Below, in pieces: positions 1 to 5,765 of a stretch of 8,065 nt of DNA. Every line of letters starts with the position of its first letter. Within the stretch, counting starts at the first letter, position 1. A model generated the notes under the pieces. The model ran no database searches, was not told where the DNA came from, and was given only the letters and a program-made list of their open reading frames with translations. A program made the position numbers and the translations under genes. The stretch comes from Nioella sp964229645 (GTDB lineage: Bacteria; Pseudomonadota; Alphaproteobacteria; Rhodobacterales; Rhodobacteraceae): the NCBI RefSeq assembly GCF_964229645.1, contig NZ_CAXREX010000088.1:1-8065 (forward strand). The letters run 5' to 3'.

Positions 1-375
1 CTGCGCAAGGGCGTGACCATCGAGGGCGAACGCTTTCAGCCCATGGACGTGACGCTCGACCGGCAGCAAGGCGCCAATGCCTGGCTCACAGTGGGGCTGC
101 GCGAGGGCAAGAACCGCGAGATTCGCCGCGCCATGGGGGAAGTCGGACTGGACGTGAACCGGCTGATCCGGGTCAGCTACGGGCCGTTCCGGCTGAACCA
201 GCTCAAGCCCGGCGAGGTGGAAGAGGTGAAGCCCAAGGTGCTGCGCGACCAGCTCGGGCTGGAGCTGCCCGAGGGACATGCGCAGGCCAAGGCGAAACCG
301 GCTCGCCCCGGTGCGAAGCCGCCCCGCAAGGCCCCCAGCAAGGGCAAACCCGCAGGCCCACGGCGCAAGGGCTGA
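1..375 (+). CDS. rluB: rRNA pseudouridine synthase, RsuA/RluB family (3' end only)
   Basis: This is the C-terminal 124 residues of a pseudouridine synthase; the frame is open to the left edge, so the start lies outside the window. Enzymes of this family isomerise a specific uridine in rRNA to pseudouridine, and RluB acts on 23S rRNA helix 89. Visible family signatures are the LREGKNREIRRAMGEVGLDV block, then NRLIRVSYGPFRLNQLKPGEVEEV, which close the catalytic fold. The S4 domain and the catalytic Asp motif (GRLD) should lie upstream and cannot be checked. After the fold comes a roughly 30-residue Lys/Arg/Pro/Ala-rich basic tail ending in RRKG, common in RluB proteins and probably RNA-binding. 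The gene converges on the GFA gene with only 12 nt between stop codons. The family call is firm; RluB rather than RsuA or RluE is an inference from the tail and general similarity. Confidence 0.88.
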   Translation: MRKGVTIEGERFQPMDVTLDRQQGANAWLTVGLREGKNREIRRAMGEVGLDVNRLIRVSYGPFRLNQLKPGEVEEVKPKVLRDQLGLELPEGHAQAKAKPARPGAKPPRKAPSKGKPAGPRRKG

Positions 376-384
376 CGCCCCTTT
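367..384 (+). terminator. Weak hairpin at the rluB / GFA convergence
   Basis: The arms AAGGG (367–371) and CCCTT (379–383) can pair around the rluB stop codon, followed by one more T. The 12-nt gap between two convergent genes leaves no room for another terminator. The stem is only 5–6 bp with a loop or bulge and lacks a real U-run, so this is a weak candidate. Confidence 0.2.
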
Positions 385-387
385 CGC

Positions 388-765
388 CTACGGGTCTCGC
401 CGGTCCCGGGGGAAGCTTTGGCCGACGGGAAACTCCGGCAGCCAGCCTTCGCGGCGCAGGGTCCAGCATTCGTAATCTGGCCGGAAGGCATCGGGCGTGT
501 CGAGCGCGCCGAGATGCACCTCCCGCTCCTCTCCGCTGTCGGCAAAGACCGATGATCCGCAGGTGGGGCAGAAATGCCGCCCCCTGAAGCTTGCGGTTTC
601 GCCGGTGACGGTCACTGCATCCCTTGGGAAAATTGCCGCCGCGTAGAAGAGCGCGCCGTGATGCTTGCGGCAATCGAGACAGTGGCAGATGCCCACGCGC
701 AGGGGCGTGCCTTCTGCCCTGATCCGGACCTTGCCGCAGAGGCATCCGCCGGTGATCTGATCCAT
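388..765 (-). CDS. GFA-family zinc-binding protein (glutathione-dependent formaldehyde-activating / CENP-V fold)
   Basis: A 125-residue single-domain protein of the GFA family. The zinc-ligand cysteines are all present: C8-x-C10 (GGCLCGKV), C27-x-C29-xx-C32 (CHCLDCRK) and C66-xx-C69 (FCPTCGSSVF). This is the pattern of glutathione-dependent formaldehyde-activating enzyme and its many uncharacterised relatives. The length is close to the usual 110–150 residues. Most genomic GFA proteins have no proven substrate, so formaldehyde or S-hydroxymethylglutathione chemistry should not be assumed; no formaldehyde-oxidation gene (adhC/flhA, fghA) is nearby. The start is supported by a GGAGG 5 nt before the ATG (771–775). 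It is the last gene of the leftward ftsY run, 18 nt after the yciB stop, and probably co-transcribed. The protein is likely cytoplasmic; no signal peptide is visible. Confidence 0.88.
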   Translation of the reverse strand: MDQITGGCLCGKVRIRAEGTPLRVGICHCLDCRKHHGALFYAAAIFPRDAVTVTGETASFRGRHFCPTCGSSVFADSGEEREVHLGALDTPDAFRPDYECWTLRREGWLPEFPVGQSFPRDRRDP

Positions 766-783
766 CCTGGCCTCCCGGGCGGG

Positions 784-1386
784 TCAGCCCTCGTCCTTTT
801 CCACCATGTAGCGCTCGAAGAGCTTGGCCTGGAACATGAAGACGACGAAGAGGAATCCGGGCAGCACGAAGGTTTCGAACGTCACCCAGAATTCCGTGCT
901 TTGCGAGCGCCAGACGATCTCGTTGGCCAGCGCCATCGCTGCGAAGGCGGCGACCAGCCTCTTGGTCAGGATCATCCAGCCCTCTTTTTCCATGGGCATC
1001 ATCTCGCCCATCACGAATTGCAGCCAGCTTTCGCCGCGCAGAAGACCAATGCCCAGAACCACGGCAAAGAAGGTGTAGACGATCGAGGTCTTCATCTTGA
1101 AAAAGGCCTCGTTGTCGAACCAGACGGTGAGCCCGCCGAAGACAACAACCAGAACGGCGGTGAAGATCTGCATGCGGGAGAGCTTGCCCGTCAGCCGCCA
1201 CAGCGCGGCGATCGAGGCCAGCAGAAGCGGGATGAAGCCCGCCGTCGCGACGATGAAGCCCGAATAGTCGTGCCCCGCGATGGTAAAGCTTGCGTCCTTG
1301 ATCCACAGGTAGACCACGAAGAACAGGATGGGCGGCCCAAGCTCCAGCGCGCTTTTCACGTAGGGGTTGATCTTGCGTTCTTCCAT
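784..1386 (-). CDS. yciB: YciB/IspZ inner-membrane septation protein
   Basis: A 200-residue polytopic membrane protein of the YciB (intracellular septation protein A, IspZ) family. Hydrophobic segments lie at about residues 17–30, 43–63, 74–90, 101–116, 141–157 and 168–187. Family hallmarks are the N-terminal ELGPPILFF (15–23), GKLSRMQ (67–73), FGGLTVWFDNEAFFKMK (83–99) and NEIVWRSQSTEFWVTF (155–170). In enterobacteria YciB is an inner-membrane protein linked to cell-envelope maintenance and, with DcrB/YciC, to membrane homeostasis; in Shigella its loss affects septation and spreading. Its biochemical activity is not firmly established. The length is slightly above the E. coli protein (about 180), mainly at the termini. 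A GAGG lies 8 nt before the ATG. It sits 14 nt after the EamA gene and in the ftsY run, an arrangement I recall as common in Rhodobacteraceae. Confidence 0.94.
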   Translation of the reverse strand: MEERKINPYVKSALELGPPILFFVVYLWIKDASFTIAGHDYSGFIVATAGFIPLLLASIAALWRLTGKLSRMQIFTAVLVVVFGGLTVWFDNEAFFKMKTSIVYTFFAVVLGIGLLRGESWLQFVMGEMMPMEKEGWMILTKRLVAAFAAMALANEIVWRSQSTEFWVTFETFVLPGFLFVVFMFQAKLFERYMVEKDEG

Positions 1387-1400
1387 CTCGCGCGCCTCGT

Positions 1401-2303
1401 TTATCCGCCCATCTCAACTATCACCGCACCAGCCGCGATCAACCCCATAAGCGCCAACCGCCGGGGGCCGACACGTTCGCCCAGCATCAGCCAGCCGATG
1501 AGCGCGGCAAAGACGGTGGAGGTTTCGCGCAGCACGGCGGCCTCGCCCACCTGATCAAGCCGCGTGGCCAGCATGATCGAGCCGAAACTGGCCAGGGCAA
1601 CGATACCGCCTATGAAGCCGCGCAGGGCCAGGGGGCCGAAAGCGGGCGGGTTAGCCATGCGCCGCCAGGCATACCAGGCCACGGGCGGCATGGTCAGCCC
1701 GTCGAGGAAGAAGAACCAGGCCAGGAAGGTGAAGGGGTCGTTCGCCGCGCGGATGCCGTAGGCGTCGTAGGTGGTATAGGCCGCAACGAAAAGCCCTGTC
1801 AGCACCGCCAGCCACAGCGCGGGCACCAGTGTTTCGCGGTCCACGGTGATGGTGCGCAGGTTGTAGAAAGCAAGTCCATAGATGCCCGACAGCAGGGTGA
1901 TCACGCCGATCCACTGCACAAGCGTGAAGTGCTCTCCGAAGAAGATCGAGGCCCCGATCACGGTAAAGAGCGGCCCGGTGCCGCGCATGACGGGATAGAC
2001 AACCGTGTAGGCCCCGCGCTGGTAGCTGGCCACTTGCGCGCCCTTGTAGCCCAGGTGGATCAGCATCATCACCGCGAAGATGGGCCACATATGCGGCGCG
2101 GGCCAGGGCACGACAAAAAGCGCAAAGGGCGCGGCCATCAGCCCATAGCTCGCGTCGATGATGCCGCGCGACAGAAGCGGCGAATGCCGCCCCTTCTGCA
2201 GCGCGCCGAAGATCGCGTGCAGGATCGCTGCCAGCAGCGCCAGCCCGGTGGCCAGAAGCGCCCCCGCCTCAGTGCCTTCGAGCGATATGATCCAGTCGCT
2301 CAT
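1401..2303 (-). CDS. EamA-domain DMT-superfamily transporter
   Basis: A 300-residue integral membrane protein with two EamA repeats and about ten hydrophobic helices, as usual for drug/metabolite-transporter (DMT) permeases. The end of repeat one is seen at about residues 99–147 (YTVVYPVMRGTGPLFTVIGA, then FFGEHFTLVQW). The end of repeat two is at about 252–298 (GEAAVLRETSTVFAALIG, then LGERVGPRRLALMGLIAAGAV). The paired R-G-T-x-P / R-E-T-S helix followed by a GE-x turn is the standard DMT signature. Substrates of this family range from amino acids and nucleosides to drugs and cannot be read from sequence; no neighbour suggests one. GAGGG (2313–2317) lies 9 nt ahead of the ATG. The gene follows ftsY by 37 nt and precedes yciB by 14 nt, so it is probably translated from the ftsY transcript. 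Confidence 0.92.
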   Translation of the reverse strand: MSDWIISLEGTEAGALLATGLALLAAILHAIFGALQKGRHSPLLSRGIIDASYGLMAAPFALFVVPWPAPHMWPIFAVMMLIHLGYKGAQVASYQRGAYTVVYPVMRGTGPLFTVIGASIFFGEHFTLVQWIGVITLLSGIYGLAFYNLRTITVDRETLVPALWLAVLTGLFVAAYTTYDAYGIRAANDPFTFLAWFFFLDGLTMPPVAWYAWRRMANPPAFGPLALRGFIGGIVALASFGSIMLATRLDQVGEAAVLRETSTVFAALIGWLMLGERVGPRRLALMGLIAAGAVIVEMGG

Positions 2304-2340
2304 GCAGCTCTGCCCTCGGGCGGCGACGGGCGCGCGGGCT

Positions 2341-3498
2341 TCACTCGGCCCCCGTCAGCGCCTTGGCGAAATCTTCCGGGTCGAAGGGCGCGAGGTCGTC
2401 GATCTGCTCGCCCACGCCGATGGCATGGATGGGCAGCCCGAAACGATCGGCCAGCGCCACCAGCACGCCGCCCTTGGCGGTGCCGTCGAGCTTGGTCATC
2501 ACCAGGCCCGAGACATCGGCCATCTTCTGGAAGGTTTCCACCTGGGACAGTGCGTTCTGCCCCGTCGTGGCATCGAGCACCAGAAGCGTGTTGTGCGGCG
2601 CGTCGGGGTCCTTCTTGCGGATCACGCGCACGATCTTGGCCAGTTCCTCCATCAGGTCGGAACGGTTTTGCAGGCGGCCCGCCGTGTCGATCATCAGCAG
2701 GTCGGCCCCGTCGGCCTCGGCCCGGGTCATCGCATCGAAGGCCAGTGCGGCAGGGTCCGAGCCTTCGGGCGCGGTCAGCACCGGCACCCCGGCCCGATCG
2801 CCCCAGACCTGGAGCTGTTCGACGGCCGCGGCCCGGAACGTGTCGCCTGCGGCGATGACCACGCTCTTGCCCGCCGCCTTGAACTGGCTGGCGAGCTTGC
2901 CGATGGTGGTGGTCTTGCCCGATCCATTCACGCCCACCACCAGGACAACCTGCGGCTTGCGGGGGTACAGCGGCATGGGCTTGGCCACGGGCTCCATGAT
3001 CCGGGTGATTTCCTGCGCAAGAAGCGCCTTGATGTCGGCCGCCGTCATCAGCTTGCCGAAGCGCCCCTCGGCCATGTTGGCCGTGACGCGCAAGGCGGTT
3101 TCCACGCCCATGTCGGCAGTGATCAGCAGCTCTTCCAGCTCTTCGAGCATGTCATCGTCGAGTGCCCGGCGCGGGGCGCTGCCGCGACCCATGAGCCGGC
3201 CCAGAAGGCCAGGCTTGGAAGCGGGTGCGGCTGCGGGCGCGGGGTCTGAAACGGGCGCGGTCGCGGGCTCAGGCGCGGCGGCGGGGGCAGGCGCCTGCTG
3301 CGCAGGCGGATCCTCGGGTTGCGGCGTGGGGATCGCCTCCGGAACGGAGGCCCCCCGATCCACCGCGGTATCGTCAACCGCAGTCTCGTCGACCGCGGCT
3401 TCCTCAACGGCACCATCCTCGATGATCGCATCGAGCCCCTCGTCCAGTTTCGACGAGGACTTGAACATCCGGTCCTTGAGCTTCTTGAAGAACGACAT
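2341..3498 (-). CDS. ftsY: FtsY, signal recognition particle receptor GTPase
   Basis: FtsY docks the SRP–ribosome complex at the inner membrane and, with Ffh, couples GTP hydrolysis to handover of nascent membrane proteins to SecYEG. The 385-residue protein has an N-terminal amphipathic/basic stretch (MSFFKKLKDRMFK). An acidic, then Ala/Pro-rich A domain spans about 17–95, and a complete NG domain about 98–385. All GTPase motifs are intact: G1 GVNGSGKTT (189–197), G2 DTFRAAA (219–225), G3 DTAGR (271–275), G4 TKLD (335–338) and the closing GVGEQIDDLAPFD (361–373). The frame is open upstream to an ATG at 3606. I choose 3498 because MSFFKKLK is the usual alphaproteobacterial N-terminus and AAGGGG lies 6 nt before it; the upstream 36 residues are unlike FtsY and would overlap the divergent gene at 3605. 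It heads the leftward run with the EamA, yciB and GFA genes. Confidence 0.97.
   Translation of the reverse strand: MSFFKKLKDRMFKSSSKLDEGLDAIIEDGAVEEAAVDETAVDDTAVDRGASVPEAIPTPQPEDPPAQQAPAPAAAPEPATAPVSDPAPAAAPASKPGLLGRLMGRGSAPRRALDDDMLEELEELLITADMGVETALRVTANMAEGRFGKLMTAADIKALLAQEITRIMEPVAKPMPLYPRKPQVVLVVGVNGSGKTTTIGKLASQFKAAGKSVVIAAGDTFRAAAVEQLQVWGDRAGVPVLTAPEGSDPAALAFDAMTRAEADGADLLMIDTAGRLQNRSDLMEELAKIVRVIRKKDPDAPHNTLLVLDATTGQNALSQVETFQKMADVSGLVMTKLDGTAKGGVLVALADRFGLPIHAIGVGEQIDDLAPFDPEDFAKALTGAE
3362..3421 (-). repeat. Four 15-bp imperfect tandem repeats in the ftsY acidic domain
   Basis: On the + strand the units are ACCGCGGTATCGTCA (3362), ACCGCAGTCTCGTCG (3377), ACCGCGGCTTCCTCA (3392) and a more diverged ACGGCACCATCCTCG (3407). 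They are in frame with ftsY and encode EDGAV-EEAAV-DETAV-DDTAV at residues 27–46, with a degenerate fifth copy (DRGAS). The repeat produces the acidic character of the A domain. Confidence 0.8.
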
Positions 3499-3504
3499 GG
3501 GCGG

Positions 3505-3510
3505 CCCCTT
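3505..3510 (-). promoter_or_regulatory. Ribosome binding site of ftsY
   Basis: AAGGGG on the minus strand ends 6 nt before the ATG at 3498. This decides the start in favour of MSFFKKLK over the in-frame ATG at 3606. Confidence 0.7.
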
Positions 3511-3567
3511 GGGAAACGATGCGTTCCTACCACCTAATACGCGCGCGCCCGGGATGGAAGCCGCCTG

Positions 3568-3604
3568 TCGACGGGCGGGGTGCGATTGGCCTATCCTGCG
3601 GGTC
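3568..3604 (+). promoter_or_regulatory. Possible promoter for the YdeI-family gene, candidate leaderless start
   Basis: TCGACG (3568–3573) resembles a −35 TTGACA at 4 of 6 positions. After an 18-nt spacer comes TATCCT (3592–3597), which matches TATAAT at 4 of 6. Only 7 nt separate TATCCT from the ATG at 3605, so transcription would begin at or next to the start codon. No Shine-Dalgarno sequence is visible before that ATG. The matches are partial and this GC-rich context gives chance hits. Confidence 0.35.
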
Positions 3605-3838
3605 ATGCGATTGACCCGTCCGATCCAGCCGATGCCCGAGGATATCGCCCGCCGCCTCGACGCCGCGCACCTGCGCGGCGCCTACGAGGCGCGCCCGCCC
3701 TACCAGCGCAACGACTACCTGGGCTGGATCGCACGGGCCAAGCGGCCCGAGACCCGCGACAAGCGCATCGCCCAGATGCTGGAGGAACTGGCCGCAGGCG
3801 ACCGCTACATGAAGATGGCCTGGCGCCAGCGCCCCTAG
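3605..3838 (+). CDS. Small YdeI/OmpD-associated family protein
   Basis: A 77-residue protein that looks like the conserved C-terminal segment of the YdeI/OmpD-associated (bacteriocin-protection, DUF1905-linked) family. The typical order is seen: PEDIARRLDA (11–20), an aromatic Y-x-R-NDYLGWIARAKRPETRDKRI segment in the middle, then QMLEELAAGDRYMKM. The family consensus, as I remember it, has a similar R-x-x-YxxWIxxAKRPETRxRRI core. Many family members are 70–80-residue stand-alone proteins and others carry an extra N-terminal domain; the biochemical role is unknown despite the bacteriocin-related name. The start at 3605 lacks a Shine-Dalgarno; an internal ATG at 3632 is an alternative that would remove nine residues. 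The frame stays open far upstream across the antisense of ftsY, which I treat as chance. The gene is divergent from ftsY (106 nt) and its stop overlaps the stop of the convergent YhhN gene. Confidence 0.8.
   Translation: MRLTRPIQPMPEDIARRLDAAHLRGAYEARPPYQRNDYLGWIARAKRPETRDKRIAQMLEELAAGDRYMKMAWRQRP
3835..3838. other. Shared CTAG: overlapping stop codons of two convergent genes
   Basis: The palindrome CTAG supplies TAG on the + strand (3836–3838) for the YdeI-family gene. It also supplies TAG on the − strand (3837–3835) for the YhhN gene. The two genes therefore overlap tail to tail by 4 bp with no terminator between them. Confidence 0.9.
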
Positions 3839-4485
3839 GCCAGGGCAATCCCGGCAAGGATCATCCCCTGCCCGAGCCAGTAGAGCGGCCAGACCGCGTG
3901 GCTGGCCCGCTCAGCCGCCGGGCTGCCCGCCTCCATCCGGAAGAGCTCAACCGACAGCACCAGGTCCGAGACCACGAAGAACACCGCCCCCAGGATTGCC
4001 AGCGCCTGCGCGCCCGGCAGGTGCAGCGCCGCCAGCCCCATCGCGGTGATGATCGCCACATAGGCCGCGACCGGGCGGCTCAGCCCCCCGGTATGGGGGA
4101 TCAGCCAGACGGGCGTCGACAGGGCCATGAGAACAAGCGCCCCGACCCCGATCCAGCGCAGCGGCGAGAGCGCGAAAGGCTCCAGCGCCCCCTCCACCCC
4201 CAGGAAAACCACCGCGTAGGCCAGGTGCGCCAGGGCGAAACTCGCCAGCCCCAGTTGAAACATCGCCTCGCCCCGGCGCGACAGGGCGAAATCGCCAAGC
4301 GCCCCCAGGGCCAGCCCAAGCGCCAGCAACCACGGGGCCTGCGCCAGCAGCGCGGCCAGCGCGAAGAGCGTCACGGGCAGCGTCTTGAGTGCAGAGCGCA
4401 GCGCGCTTTGGGGCGCCCCGACCCATGCCTGGTAGACCACCGCAAGGCCTGCCCCCGCTGCCGCGACCCAGATCGCTCCTGTCAT
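3835..4485 (-). CDS. YhhN/TMEM86 family protein, putative lysoplasmalogenase
   Basis: A 216-residue, almost wholly hydrophobic protein with about eight membrane segments, matching the YhhN/TMEM86 family. Characterised members cleave the vinyl-ether bond of lysoplasmalogens. Visible family motifs are the K34 region (ALKTLPV), LGDFAL (63–68), FQLGLASFALAHLAY (76–90), GAVFFVVSDLVLS (166–178) and the C-terminal YWLGQ (202–206). The Asp residues D65 and D174 are the conserved acidic positions expected for activity. Aerobic alphaproteobacteria are not known for abundant plasmalogens, so the natural substrate may be another ether or vinyl-ether lipid; function is inferred from family only. I place the start at 4485 because GGGAGGG sits 6 nt before it, whereas the in-frame ATG at 4515 has no ribosome site. 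It is divergent from the AlkB-like gene. Confidence 0.85.
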   Translation of the reverse strand: MTGAIWVAAAGAGLAVVYQAWVGAPQSALRSALKTLPVTLFALAALLAQAPWLLALGLALGALGDFALSRRGEAMFQLGLASFALAHLAYAVVFLGVEGALEPFALSPLRWIGVGALVLMALSTPVWLIPHTGGLSRPVAAYVAIITAMGLAALHLPGAQALAILGAVFFVVSDLVLSVELFRMEAGSPAAERASHAVWPLYWLGQGMILAGIALA

Positions 4486-4491
4486 GTCCGA

Positions 4492-4498
4492 CCCTCCC
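4492..4498 (-). promoter_or_regulatory. Ribosome binding site of the YhhN-family gene
   Basis: GGGAGGG on the minus strand contains a perfect GGAGG core and lies 6 nt upstream of the ATG at 4485. It is the strongest Shine-Dalgarno in the window and fixes this start rather than 4515. Confidence 0.75.
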
Positions 4499-4520
4499 GT
4501 CAACCCGATCTTCACCCAAT

Positions 4521-4534
4521 CCGATCAGGATCGG
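4521..4534. promoter_or_regulatory. Inverted repeat in the YhhN / alkB-like divergent spacer, candidate operator
   Basis: CCGATC-AG-GATCGG is a perfect inverted repeat with 6-bp arms. A further CCGATC half-site lies 16 bp away (4505–4510). It is 35 bp upstream of the YhhN start and 79 bp upstream of the AlkB-like start, a suitable place for a regulator of both genes. No regulator gene is adjacent, and no clear −35/−10 pair could be assigned for either gene, so the role is inferred from position and symmetry only. Confidence 0.35.
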
Positions 4535-4613
4535 CGCGGCAAGAGGCGCATTGCCTTCCCGCCACTGCCTGCCGCAAGGTTCACAGAGGTAAACAGTTGA
4601 TCGAGGCCCCGAC

Positions 4614-5636
4614 ATGACCATCTGGCGCTACGCGCTTACCACCCTGCCCCCGCTGGTCCTGCTTCTGGCCGGGGCGATCTGGGGCGGGTGGTGGGCAGCC
4701 CTTGCGCTGGCCTGGCTCACGCTTCTGTCGGCGGGTCTGGATCACGTTCTGAGCCCCCCGCGCAGAGGCGCGCACCATTCCCCGCTCGCCGATCCTCTGT
4801 CGGTTCTCCTGGCGCTCGGGCACCTGGCCCTTCTGGCGCTTGCAACGCGTGCCTTCGGGCAGGAGGCCCGAACCCTGGGTGAGCAGGTCACGCTGCTTCT
4901 GGCGGCGGGCTCCTTCCTTGGGCAGGTGAGCCACCCCAACGCGCATGAACTCATCCACCGCGCCCCGCGTGCCCTGCGCCGCCTTGGGGGCCTGGTCTAT
5001 GCCTCGATGCTCTTTGGCCACCATGTATCGGCGCATCGGCTGGTCCACCACGTCCACGTGGGCACGCCCGAAGACCCCAACACCCCGCGCCCCGGTGAAA
5101 GCTTCTGGGCCTTTCTGCCCCGTGCTTGGATCGGGTCCTTCCGGGCGGGCCTTGTGGCAGAGCGTCGCCGCGATACCCGCCGCCGGGGGCTCAACCCCTA
5201 CGCCTGGTATCTCGCGGGGGGCGCGCTGTGGCTTGTGCTCGCGGTCATCCTGGGGGGATGGGCCGGGCTGGCGGGGGCGCTTTGCCTCTCGGCGCTCGCT
5301 CACATGCAGATCCTGCTGTCGGATTACATCCAGCACTACGGGCTTGCGCGGCAGCGGCTGCCCGACGGACGGTGGGAACCGGTCGCAACCTGGCACAGCT
5401 GGAACGCGCCACGCGGGTTCAGTTCCTTTCTCATGGTGAATGCTCCGGCCCATTCCGACCACCACATGCACCCCGATACGCCCTATGACGTGCTGGACTG
5501 CCCGGGCGATGCACCGGTGCTGCCCTGGTCCATGCCTGTAATGGCTGTGCTCGCCACCATGCCACGCCGCTGGCGCCGGGTGATGGACAGGCGCGCGGCC
5601 CGGGTCATGGCAGAGCGTGGCAGATCACCCGCCTGA
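4614..5636 (+). CDS. AlkB-type alkane 1-monooxygenase / membrane di-iron hydroxylase
   Basis: A 340-residue integral membrane non-haem di-iron hydroxylase of the fatty-acid desaturase/AlkB superfamily. AlkB enzymes oxidise the terminal methyl of medium-chain alkanes using O2 and electrons from rubredoxin. All nine AlkB-pattern histidines are present: H111 and H115 (HELIHR), H141, H145 and H146 (HRLVHHVHVGTPEDP, with GESFW after it), H241 (DYIQHYGL) and H280, H283, H284 (HSDHHMHP). The TPEDP…GESFW and QHYGL blocks are typical of AlkB rather than plain desaturases. Hydrophobic segments at about 6–45, 61–105 and 196–237 fit six membrane helices. It is shorter than Pseudomonas AlkB (about 400), mostly at the N-terminus, with no rubredoxin fusion and no rubredoxin gene in view. 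GAGG lies 7 nt before the ATG. Related AlkB-like hydroxylases act on fatty acids or other lipids, so substrate is uncertain. Confidence 0.87.
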   Translation: MTIWRYALTTLPPLVLLLAGAIWGGWWAALALAWLTLLSAGLDHVLSPPRRGAHHSPLADPLSVLLALGHLALLALATRAFGQEARTLGEQVTLLLAAGSFLGQVSHPNAHELIHRAPRALRRLGGLVYASMLFGHHVSAHRLVHHVHVGTPEDPNTPRPGESFWAFLPRAWIGSFRAGLVAERRRDTRRRGLNPYAWYLAGGALWLVLAVILGGWAGLAGALCLSALAHMQILLSDYIQHYGLARQRLPDGRWEPVATWHSWNAPRGFSSFLMVNAPAHSDHHMHPDTPYDVLDCPGDAPVLPWSMPVMAVLATMPRRWRRVMDRRAARVMAERGRSPA

Positions 5637-5765
5637 CGACCGGCTCTTCCGTCCCGCTCTTACATTCCCCTGCCCCGTGGCACCGCGGCCCGACGCAGCC
5701 CCCGCGCAGGCGGGGCAAGGAGGGCCGCCACCCGGGCGATGCCGAAGGCAGCGCAATCCCCCCCA
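5637..5765. other. Convergent spacer between the alkB-like gene and xseA
   Basis: These 129 nt hold no credible gene. Inside is a GC-rich hairpin (5698–5716), described separately, and two loosely symmetrical GC tracts (CCGTGG and CCGCGG near 5675–5688). I see no promoter or T-rich terminator tail. Confidence 0.6.
5698..5716. terminator. GC-rich hairpin between convergent genes, possible terminator
   Basis: CCCCGC (5700–5705), the loop GCAG and GCGGGG (5710–5715) form a perfect 6-bp stem. An extra G–C closing pair (5698/5716) is possible across a bulged C. The position between two convergent stops suits a terminator, but neither strand has a U-run after it, so intrinsic termination is doubtful. 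Confidence 0.3.

Noticed and set aside
203..1417. Long − strand frame spanning the rluB end, the GFA gene and yciB
   Set aside because: It crosses three genes that have clear family motifs in other frames, and its own translation is Arg/Gly/Ala-rich without any domain.
3220..3300. GC-rich repetitive tract suggesting a mobile or regulatory repeat
   Set aside because: It is in-frame coding sequence for the Ala/Pro-rich part of the FtsY A domain; the repetitiveness reflects GCG/CCC codons.
2363..3604. Long open frame on the + strand across the antisense of ftsY, continuous with the YdeI-family gene
   Set aside because: It is a Ser/Ala/Arg-rich shadow of ftsY codons in GC-rich DNA with no recognisable domain. 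Only the last 77 residues from 3605 look like a protein family.
3499..3606. N-terminal extension of FtsY to the ATG at 3606
   Set aside because: The 36 extra residues are unlike FtsY, lack a ribosome site, and would overlap the start of the divergent gene. The start at 3498 has AAGGGG and the normal MSFFKKLK N-terminus.
4486..4515. Start of the YhhN-family gene at 4515
   Set aside because: No Shine-Dalgarno precedes it, while GGGAGGG precedes 4485. The ten extra residues are not hydrophobic as the family N-terminus would be.
4614..5636. Ordinary acyl-lipid fatty-acid desaturase
   Set aside because: The TPEDP…GESFW, QHYGL and HSDHH blocks with nine His match AlkB-type hydroxylases better than desaturase His-box spacing, although a fatty-acid hydroxylase role remains open.
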